DNA of 64,000 nucleotides from Hybos culiciformis (lineage: Eukaryota; Arthropoda; Insecta; Diptera; Hybotidae). The stretch covers positions 33,646,029-33,710,028 of the forward strand of contig OZ023275.1 of assembly GCA_964007475.1 (NCBI GenBank), given 5' to 3'. This document shows, in pieces, positions 35,860-47,400 of this stretch. A model generated the notes under the pieces. The model did no database searches and had not been told where the DNA came from. It worked only from the letters and a program-made list of their open reading frames with translations. Position numbers and translations under genes: made by a program. The first letter of the stretch is position 1. Every line of letters begins with the position of its first letter.

Positions 35860-36076
35860 CATAGATTAAGAATACAGAAAGATTTATAGCTTCATACAAA
35901 ATTATTTTTGGTATTTTTATATGAATGTGTTAGTAAAACAAAATAAAATATGTGATAATTATCAATATATGAAAAGAATTTTATTTAGTTTTACTAACAC
36001 CTTCACATAAAAATACCAAAAAAGACTGAAAAAATTTTGTATGAAGCTATAAATCTTTCTGTATTCTTAATCTATG
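35860..36076. mobile_element. MITE with long inverted repeats
   Basis: The arms are about 75-90 bp and begin CATAGATTAAGAATACAGAA on each side; the right arm carries a short insertion. The loop is about 40 bases, so nearly the whole element folds into a hairpin. No clear target duplication: TA at the CATAG boundary is possible. It has no coding capacity. Confidence 0.8.
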
Positions 36077-38946
36077 GTACTAGTTATCTAATTTATGACA
36101 TTAAAATCAAGACCCTATTAATCCTTTGTAGAAAAAAAATTTAATATTTCCTCACACATTTATATTGCCACTTAAAATTCATTTCTATCACTTCACAATG
36201 TCTGAACAAAATTAATAGAAAAAAGAAATATACATCTATTACTCCCAAAATTTTTAAATAACCGCATTATATAAAAATTGTTAAAAATTAAGAAACAAAT
36301 CAATTTGAAGATTAATATTTTTTTTTCTATTTTTAAAATAATTAAATTCAATTTTAAGTAGATTTAGTTCTTACAAAATGTGAATTGCATTTTCATTTTT
36401 TTTATATTTGAAATTTATATAATAACATTATATCGTATTATATTTATGTATCAACAATGTACAGTGATATTTAAGATAAACATTTATAAGTACGTACATT
36501 AATGTATAATGTACGTAGGAAAAACTTTAAGGGATATATATTAATTTAAAATACGATTTTTTAATTTTGCTTAGAGTTAATTTTAGTCAACTTAGTCAAC
36601 ATATACCTCGTCATGTACCTATGTACATGTTCAATACACACATGTTTTGTATGAGTAGGTACTATACATTTTAATTACATATATTAAAAAATTATTTATT
36701 TTATTTTCACAATATGAACAATAATTATCAATTTATTTTGTGAATATAGTTTGGTTTGAAAATGAATTTATGCACCAAACTTGGTGAATTTATAATTTTA
36801 ATAGAATTAATAAAATTAAAAAAAAAAACACAATTAATTCAATCATAGAAAATAATTAAAAAAATTTCCACATAGTTAGTTATGTTATGGAAAAGTTTAT
36901 TATTTTACTATTTTTCTAGCAACTGTATAATGAACATAATATGTATTTAACAATACTATACAATACATATTATAGTAATATTTGAAAACTGATGACAAAC
37001 TAAAAAAAATTCTGATAGTCTGAATAATAGTTTTCCTTTTGTGTCGGTGTACTTTTTATTACATTTTTTGCTAGCTAAAATTATTTTGAATTTAATGAGA
37101 CTAAATTGATTAGACGTTGTTTATATAAGCCTAATTTTATGTATACTTTGACATCAATAAAAAACAAACTAAACAGTAAGAAAATCTGTATTTTCCATGA
37201 TAAAAAATGTGTAGTTGAGATGTTTCTCGATTCCAATTCCAAGTGAACTTTTGACAGAAATTGTCATTTTGTTAAAAACTATTTAATTTTTTTGTGACAA
37301 AGAGTTCCATAGTTGTTTCAGCAATAGAAGTTAGAAAATGAAAATAAGTAGTTTAGTTTCGAAAGCAATGGATGTTCTGTAGCTGTTGTTCTATATTAGT
37401 TTTCTATATGTCAATGACATGAATTAAACATTGACTGTTGCAAAATTGATATCGTTTTCGTATATATGATTCATTTTTCTATTAAATTAAGTTAACGATT
37501 TCAGATGAATAAACTTAAGTCGAACACAAAATTTAACATTAAAATAGAAATTAACATCAACATTGAATTTGTTGATGAAATAAAATATCTTTCAAACATA
37601 TTGATAAAAAATTAGAGTTTATGCAATTCGATAATATAAATAAGAAATAAATTTTCATCTAAAAGTTTAAGAAGACAAACCCCAACTTGAACCCTTAATA
37701 AGAATTGATTTATGCTAGTATTGTACATGAAATGAAAAATACACAATAATTTGCGAATATATAATGGTCTAAAATTCTTTAACGAATTCAAAGATGATTT
37801 AAAGAATAAAAATAACAACAATCTATTTAAAAAAAAACTGAGTCTACATATTAAAGAAAATTTCAATTGATTAATTATTGTAAAAGAAATATTATAGAGT
37901 AGAATACTTAGTCTTTTAGTTTTTATTTTTAATTCTTGTATTTTTTTTTTGGTAAACTATCGTATGAATATTAAAATTTCAGTGACGTGATTTACGATAT
38001 TTTATCAAAAATGTAAAAATAATTCCCATGTGTTTAGAAAATTTATTCATATTTTGCTTGCAAAAAAAAATATGTTTTTTTCAATAAAAAAAGTTCATAT
38101 GATTTGCTTCAAATTTATTATAGATTAAGATCTTTCACCATATTTTAAAATGGAAAATATGTGAGTAAGAATCCTCTAAAATTATGACATAAATCTAAGG
38201 GTTTGCTCATCAGGGACAAAATTGTTTTAAAAATAAACGAAAGTTTCAATGATTATATCCAACCAACACTTTCTCGTATTGGCGCTTATGTTTCATAAAT
38301 TTAGATAAAAATATGGCATTTTCCGAATATTTAATTAATTTTTCTGTTCATGATTTTGAGATTTTTTTCTTTTGTTTCAAGAACTTGTTAACAAACAGAC
38401 GAATTCAAAAAAAATGTGAAAATACAATTTAATATCTTTTTTTGATATTTCACTTTTTAGAAGGGTTATTGTGAATGAATACATATCTTTGTTTTGAAAC
38501 ATATACCAAAAACATTTGTTTTTTTATTGCAATGGAGCAGATTAATTAAAAATGACGAAAAAAAAAAAATTAAATTATTTCTTCTTCTTTTTTTTAATAA
38601 AAATGTCTATATTAATTAAAGTTGTTACATATTTTAGTTTGGCAGATTATGAGATCAAATTGAATTATGATTAAATTGAAATTTATTATTTCAAATTTTT
38701 GAAGGGTTACATCCGTTGAATTTTTTGGCAGGCTCATTTTATTCCCAACATCTGGCTATAAATAATTTTATTTATACGTACTTTTCAAGACTAATCGTAA
38801 TGCATTCAATTATTAATAAAATTTAAATTGAAAAATAAAAATTTATTTTTTTGGGGCGTAATTTTTTTTTTGTGCCCCAAAAGCACAAACAGTATTATTA
38901 GTTCAGATTTAAAAATTCCATGTCAAAAAGTTCATGGCATTAATGT
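36077..38946. other. Non-coding, AT-rich
   Basis: No gene recognised; the minus ORF at 37612-37866 is not supported by any domain. Confidence 0.5.
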
Positions 38947-39587
38947 CAAGAATTCGGGGGGGGGGGGGGGGTGGGGGGGGTGCTTTAAGTCACTTTCAAA
39001 ACGACAAAAAGTCAATTGATTTTATGTCTTTTTCTAAAATGTGACATAAGGTCAATTGTCTTTATGTCACTTTAGATCTCGATTTTATGTCATATTTTAG
39101 AAGAAGACAAAAGTCAATTAACTTTCCCAAAAATTTGGACTTTTCCGCCCGCGCCTCCCGCATAAAAAATCGATACGAAATTAAATCGAATAATGAATTA
39201 ATGTCGAAAAATAACTTAAAATTATAAAAATTAATTAATGTCGAAAATAATTTAAAATTAAAAAGTTAGGAAGAAATACAATTTTTTGGAAAAGGCCAAA
39301 TTTTTCGGAAAAAGAAATATTTTTTTGGGAAAGGGCAAAATTTGTTTTATTGTTTTACAATTCATTCTTAGAACAATAAGAACAATCTATTTATTGAACA
39401 TTATCAAAAAAATATATCTTGACTTTATGTCACTTTTAACTTTTTTTTGCAAAGCGACATAAGGTCATTTGACTTTAGGTCACTTTAAATCTTGACTTAA
39501 ATCAATTGACTTTATGTCGTTTTGAAAGTGACTTAAAGTCAATTGACTTTATGTCACTTGATTTTAAGGCACCCCCCACAAGAATTC
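38947..39587. mobile_element. Foldback-like element, family C, with 9-bp target duplication
   Basis: The 623-bp element (38956-39578) is flanked by exact CAAGAATTC repeats (38947-38955 and 39579-39587). The left end starts with a run of about 17 G, then T and 8 G; the right end is CACCCCCCA, and both lead into a TGC(T/C)TTAA-like subterminus. The arms are tandem, partly palindromic copies of words such as GACATAAGGTCAATTGACTT and ATGTCACTTT. A small GC-rich patch (CCGCCCGCGCCTCCCGC) lies near 39147. There is no transposase. The architecture is as in family A but with a different repeat unit. Confidence 0.8.
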
Positions 39588-41434
39588 ATATATAAGCAAT
39601 ATTTTATTCTGATGCGCATATAAACTTTCAACGCCTTGTTTAAGCCAGCTGCTTCAATTACAAGAAGTTTCAAGAGAATACGTCTTGCTTTAATAACAAG
39701 ATTTTAATTATTGTCAAATCGTTCAAATGAATTACAACATTAGAATTTATTTCTATTTTCACACAAATATTTTGCTTATTTTTTTTATGAAATTTCAAGA
39801 TATTTGTACCGCCTTATTTTTATATGCTTATGTAACAATTTCCTTATTCGTACTCAATTTTGATAATATAACATTAATCAATTCTTTTTGTAATTTTGTA
39901 TTCATTAAGCATTATGAAGATAGTTGGCTTTTCAATGTTATATTGTTTATCGAATAAAAAAAACCGCTTCAAATATTAAGCACAGAATAAATAAACAAAT
40001 TCGATTTATTTTTATATCAAAACACAAAAAAAAAATATGAATTTTATAATTGTCTTGATGGTTATTGAATGTAAATAAAATTTTTTTTTCAATTTTGTTT
40101 TATAAATATTGTTTACATACAGATTTGCCACGTTTTTTTTCCTAAAAAAAAATTAATTCATTTGTAACATTTAGTTCTTATTCTTACATACATATACTCC
40201 GTTTTGGATTAAGTATGCGTCCAAAATATTTATAGAGATCATTTTCAAGAAATAGATTTTTGGTTCCAATTGAATTTTTATATTATTTCTTAATCGAAGG
40301 TTAATGAAATTGGTATTTGAAACAAAAAAAAAACAACTTACACTTATGTTTATACTATTAATGATATAATAGTTCAGGTTCAGGTTTATCTAATATTCTC
40401 TGCAGAAAATATTTAAAAAATTTATTAGTCAGTCATATTATACTAATACTAAATTAAGTAGAAAATTTATACACAAATTCCAGGTCGAAGTGATATATGA
40501 ACCTAAGATTCAGCTGCATACTATACCATACTGCCGAAATTCTATTATCAAATATATAAAAGTTTTGTTTTTAATAGAAAATAGAATAAAATTTAATTAG
40601 AATAATTTGATTTTTCGATACGTTTTGTGGAATAAGAAAATAATGAGATTATAATATAAGCATTAATTTATATTACTTAAGATTTATATGATATTTAAGG
40701 TTTCCTAGTATTTTAATTTCTGAAATTCATAAATATTTTTTATAATGGTTATTTTTTATTAACAATTCCTTCAAGTCATTATGATTTGTGAATTTGTGAA
40801 TTAAAGAAATTGCTTTTTATACATTGATCACGATGGTTATAAATTTAATAACTTTTGGAAATAACAAAAATAACAATTCTATTATAATTTAAATGAAACG
40901 TGATCACCCTTTTTTTTTTTACTAAATTTAAAAGAAAAATAATTATATTTTATGGTAATTAAAATTCTATTCTTTAAAATTAAAGGTGACAATAATTACA
41001 ATTTTTTTTGAATTTTAAATTATTATTAATTAACTTTATAGCCATATTGCTTTCTTTTCCTCATGTTGATGCAAATAGTTAAAATAACTCAATATCATAT
41101 TGTATCGTAATATTAAATTTCAGACCAGTTTTTCTAAATTTCTGAATTTTTTTTTCACTATGAAATATGGATAAAATCCAGCGTTAAAAATAATTTAGTT
41201 CATCATTACATCTTAACAGTTAAACCTTAACCCTAATTATAGTGTTACAGTATTATATTTTTATATTTTATTCACAATATGAATTCAAAAAATTATAGGA
41301 TTGTTTTGAAAACCTTATGAGAATTAAAAATATTAAATTTGAATTATGTTTATTATAATGATTCTCTCCATATGTTCACATTTAATGATCATTATCTTTT
41401 TTTTCTAATTTTTAGATTTTAATTTTACCAAAAA
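39588..41434. other. Non-coding, upstream of the GPCR gene
   Basis: It should contain the 5' UTR and promoter of the GPCR gene, but no motif can be fixed. ORF 39727-39957 shows no recognisable domain. Confidence 0.5.
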
Positions 41435-44400
41435 ATGACATCCGTTGTTTTTCCACATTCGGCGTGTGTATTTGCGGCGATTTGTGCGTGTTTATTTGTA
41501 ATTGTTGGGGTACTAGGTAAGTAACCTTTAAAAAAGTTATATAGATCTTTAAGTATATATTCAAATAAAGAAGCAATCAAGCGGAAGACAAAAGATGTAC
41601 TGAAAAATATAGAAATTAAAAAGATAAACTATTATATTTCCACATTATTTTTTATACCTATTATTTTTTTTTTAGGAAATTTAATAACAATAATAGCTTT
41701 ACTAAAATGCCCTAAAATGAGAAGTCATGCAACAACAGCATTTGTATTGTCATTATGTGTGTCGGATTTATTATTTTGTTCTTTTAGTATGCCATTAACA
41801 GCACACAGATATTTTAAAGAGGTAAGTCTTTTGAAGTCTATCCATTTATATGACTTTTTATTTTTTAATTATTTTTATTAAATTATACTTCAATAAAAAT
41901 AAAAGGTAATTTATCAGTTATGTTTATTATAGCCGAAAAATCGAGCCTCTAACATTTGAATCGATCTTTAAATCGTTTTATATGAATATATAAGCTGAAT
42001 ATCTGATACATATAAAATACCTAAGATGATTATCAGATATGTAAGATTTATCTATTTCACTATGAAAAAATTTAAAAATAGAACCACGAAAGATTTTTCA
42101 TTAGATTAAATTATGTTATTGAGAAAATGAAAGGTTCGTGCAATAATAATTAGTTGGTATAAATTAAATTTTAACTGGCCCTATTTTAAAAAATCATAAT
42201 TGTCCTTGATTAAATATGATTTTTTGTTTATAGGAATGGACTTTAGGTGAAACATTATGCAAAATATTTCCGGTGATATTTTATGGCAATGTTGCAGTAT
42301 CTCTCCTAAGTATGGTTGGAATAACTTTAAATAGGTAAAAAAAATATTGTATGAAAATAAAATAATGTAAACAAGAAATAATATGTGTTAACGAATTTCT
42401 AAAATTAACATTTTAAATTATGATTTTTTTTTTTAATTCATGTTATAAATCTAAAAATCATCATATTTTTATATTTTAAGTATTATATTCTTTTAAGCAC
42501 ATGACAATATGTCTAATATGTTTTCATATATCTCAATTAACAATTCAGGGTTTTTCAGAAGCCTATTAGGGATCAGTGTTTATAAGAAATATGATGTATT
42601 CAGACTTTATAATAAAATATTATTTAAATTATTTTATATGATCATAGATTTTATTCATTTATCATCAGTTTATCAATTAATAATTTTGAATCTGTGAAAC
42701 CTTAACTAATTGAAGTATTATTTAAGCTCTTAAGAGCCTTATCAAAAACAAACACATTAATGAAATTGCCATTTAATGAAATTGCCATTTATTGAGAGCA
42801 AAAATTCAAAAATAAAATAATTATTTTGTTGTTATATAATTATAATACTTATTTTATTATTAGTTGTTGACTTAAACACATTGATTATCACATAAATCAA
42901 TCGAATAAAGCTCGATATCGCCGTAAACACTAACTAAATTTACGATACGCAATGGTAGTCTATATTTAAATGTCGTATAATAGCTTTCATCTATTATAAC
43001 TACAAACGAATCTTCTAAAACAATAAAAATAAAATTATACTGATTTCCTTTAGTTATATTGGGAATAGGCCCATATTCCCCTTCATTTGACCATTTACTA
43101 GATTTAAAAGTATTTTTAACCATTCTATTCTCATCAAATCGAATTCTAAAATGAAGAGCTATTTCACAAGATGCATGTCCCTTTATACTACAAGGTTTTG
43201 ATTGCACATTAATTGTTATACTAAAAAGGAATAAAACAATTTATGAATGCGTTTATGTCAAAAGTCACGAGCTTAGTTCTAATGCCATTTAAAATGGAAT
43301 TTTATAAAGAATTTTTCTCTTTAAATTCCTACATTTATAAATACATGTGGTCTACCAATAGCCTCGGGAGCAATTTTATTTTTTCCTGTTAAGTTTCAAA
43401 GGATTACAGGACATGGATTGATAAAACTTTTCAAATTTATGTAAATTTAGATAATTCAATTTGAAATTACCTATTAGCGTCAGGCTTCACTTTTCCGGTT
43501 ACTTTTATTCTCTGAAACGGTTTTAATTCACTTGGTAAATCCACGTTTAAAGGTAAAGGTAATTGTAATGGTGTCTATAAATAAAAATATAAAAAAATAA
43601 TATACTTTTACATTAATTTACTTAATTTTATTTATTAAATTTTTTTTTATCTTATTCTTACATCTGATATTACACCCAATATTAATGTAATTATCAAAAG
43701 AATAAAAATCGAGAAATAATTGTTAATAACAATCATTATTATTAAATTTTTTCTAGAATTTAAATTGTTATAGTTGCAACAAATGTTAAACTCTTACAAT
43801 TCGTACTTTACAATTTTAAACAATATTAATTAAATTTATATTTTTTGAAAAAAACTTTTCAATATTTCAATAATTCCTTTTTCATTGAATAGTTTGATTA
43901 ACTATTATGCATAAATATTAGAAATAGTTTCGATCGTGGTTGCACAGATATAATAAAACGAATATCAAATTGAAACTCGATTTTTCATTAAAGGTCAGAT
44001 TAAGCCTAAATCGAATTTATTTTTTAATTTCTATATTTTCAATTCTGAAATTTTTTTCTAGGTAATGGTTTCAATATTAATTTATTTAACGATAAAGTTT
44101 GAATCAGTAATTTTCATTCGACTTTTATTGAAAAGAAATTTTATTCCTGACAAGGCGTCTTTAACGATTCTTAGATGAAATTTCTCAATAAAAAAGACCA
44201 ACTGACCAACTTCGAACTTTGGGAAACTTTGCTACAGATCTAAAATTTAGAAGTGTGAAATTTAAAAATTATATGCAATACTCGTACAACAAAAATGATT
44301 CTATTAAAATATTTTTGAAAAAAAAAAAAAAAAAAAAAAATTAAGTTTATCAAAATATCGTGAATAATACAAAAATATTTTATTAATCACGTCTTATTAA

Positions 44401-47400
44401 AATTTTCTAACTTCTTAGGTATAATAATAAATTTTTGTTATAAGAGAACTCAATGATCAAATTAATTTATAAACAATTTATAATTTGTAAGGGAAACTAA
44501 AATTAAACTAAGAATCATACGATATTTTATATACAAATCAGGCATAAAGCGTGAGTTTTTCAATATCGGAAGCACACTAATAGAATTTAATATTTTTTAG
44601 ACTTAGAAATAACCCTTATTTAGGGTTCATTTTAATTGTTTTGAAGTTAATTAAGGTACATTTAATGTTAATTATTGATCCAATGTTTTTACTTTAGAAA
44701 AAAAATTTAATTTGATTTATTAGAATATTTAAAAATTATATAGTCTTATTGTATCTTGAAATCAATTAAAAAAATCAAATTAGTATGCTTTTCAGCGCAA
44801 ATAATGAATTTCCTTCACTCATTCTTATTTTTATACATTTATACTGACTTTACAAAAGCATTTGATAGGGTAAATCATAAGCTGTTTTGTCCAAAATGCA
44901 TTCTATAGGTTTCCATTCAATTTTTATACGATGGGTTAAACCATACCTGTCAAATAGAAAACATATTGTTAAAATAGGTGAAATTACATCAAAAAAAATA
45001 ATTGATGTAAGATCTGGAGTTGGACAGGGAACACATATAGGCCCATTATTCTTTATTATTTTTATAAATAATCTATGTAAGATTTTTGAGTTTTGTGAAT
45101 TTAATTTATTTGTTGATGACTTAAAGTTATACTCAAAAATTACTCTTGAGTCGTATATTTATAGACTTAAAGTTATACTCAAAAATTACTCTTGAATCTG
45201 ATATTTATAGAATTATCTGAGTGGTGTTGTAAAAATAAATTTATTTTGAATATATCTAAATGTCATGCGCTATTATATTACAAAGCTAAAAATCCTGTGT
45301 TTTTTGATTACAGTATTAATAATGTAGTGATAGATAGAACAACTCAAATAAAAGATCTTGGGGTATTATTTAATTTTGACCTTTCATTTTCAAATCACAT
45401 TGATATGATAGATCAGCGTTTCTCAACCTTAGGGTCGCGACCCGAATTTGGGTCGCGAAAGATTTTCAATGGGTCGTTTTAATGAAAAAATTCTATTACA
45501 AATGCTACATATATTTTTTCAAAAATAATAAAATATTTTGATTACGTAAGAAGAATTAACCTTTACCTTATTTTTTCAAAAGATTGCTGTTTTAACATTG
45601 ATAATTGAGTAAATTTTTTGAGCCAGACTTAATAAATTATCAAATGATTGTCAACAACAAATAAGTCATTAAAATGAAAATAAATAAAACATTTTAAAGG
45701 TGTCTTTCATTTCTTCTACTTGTCAATGCATACCATTTTCAGATTGAGGGTCGCGTTATTTTGTACTCATATTTTATAGGTCGCAATAGCAAAAAGGTTG
45801 AGAAACGCTGTGATAGATAGTATCAAAAGCTTTTTCAATGATAGGATTTATAAAAAGAAATGCGAATGAATATAAAGACCCGTATACTATAAAAAGTCAA
45901 TATATAAATTTAGTTAGATCAAATCTAGAATATGCAGTTGTAGTATGGATGACATATTATGAATGTCATATAAAGAGAATTGAAACTGTGCAAAGAAGAT
46001 TTATAATGTTTGCTGTAAGATTTCTAAATTTTGAACCAAATGTATCCTCATATAATGATAAATGTAAATTAATTGTTTAGAAGAAAATTTATGAGCACAA
46101 TGTTTGCTTTTGACATTGTTGCAGGAAATATTGACTGCCCACATTTATTGAGTAAGTGCTCATTTGTTATTCCAAAATCTGGTTCAAGAACTTTTGCTAC
46201 ATTTTATATTTCATTTCATAGAAAAAATTATGGTTTTTATGAGCCTATTTCAAATTGTCTCAGAAACTTAAATTTGTGTCTTGATGTCATGGATTTTAAT
46301 TGTTCTAGAATTGCTTTTAAAAATAAATTAAAAATATATATGATTGAAAATTGTTATTAGAAATGAATTTATGTATTTGATAAAACAATAGAACTATTCT
46401 ATGTGAATTTGAAAAATTATATAAGTTGAAATTTATTAGTTATTAGTAATTATTATGTATATATTTAGTTTTAATAAGAGTTTGTATATAATATTCAGGA
46501 TCCGTGAAGGATTAAACCTGGTGGATTGAATAAATAAATAAATAAGTAATTCCCTTTTCTAATGTTTTGTAGATGGTAAATTTAGTGTCTCTGATGGGGT
46601 CCCGAAATAATTTATACGGACATAATTTATACGTAAAAACGACATTATTCCTACCATACCAACCGCAAATCCCACCGCCCGCCCGCCCGCTGCTCTGCTG
46701 CCCACCCTTCCCCTTTTGCTTAGAACACAAAATTTTATCGGAGATATTGTGAGGTACACACGGGCCGCCCTGCTACCTCCCCCTTCCCCGTGTGTCTACC
46801 TCACAAATATTTTATCTTTTTTACTCACATACGATAAATAGTGTCGTTTTAAAAACGACATAATTCATACGATAAAAAAACGACATTGTTCATACGATAA
46901 ATAATGCCGTTTTAAAAGCAACATTATTTATACAAAAAAAAAACGACATTATTTATCGTATGAATAATGTCGTTTTTTTTTTGTATAAATAATGTCGCTT
47001 TCAAACGACATTATTTATCGTATGAACAATGTCGTTTTTCTCGTATGTCCGTATAAATTATTTCGGAGTGCCGTCTCTGATATTAAAGGGAATTTAATTC
47101 TTATCCCTTTCACATTATTGAGAATGCATAATTTAATAGGAGATTACAACACATGTTAAGAAAATTTGTTATTACAAAGAGTTGTGTATACACAAAAACA
47201 CATAGACACGAGTCAATACTTATATCACGAGACCGTTAGATCGAGTGATATAATATTGACAAGTGTCTATGTGTTTTTGTGTATATACACAACGAGCTGT
47301 TTAAAAAATTTTATTAACAAGTTTTGTATACTGTTTTAATGTGCATGTGAGAGGTAGTTGCAATCAATACATTTGCAATGTAAAAAATAAACAAAAGTTC

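Noticed and set aside
37612..37866. Minus-strand 84-aa ORF
   Set aside because: No domain, random AT-rich composition, no splice or homology support.
46512..46759. Two Gly-rich minus-strand ORFs
   Set aside because: They lie in the GC-rich core of the family B foldback element and overlap each other.
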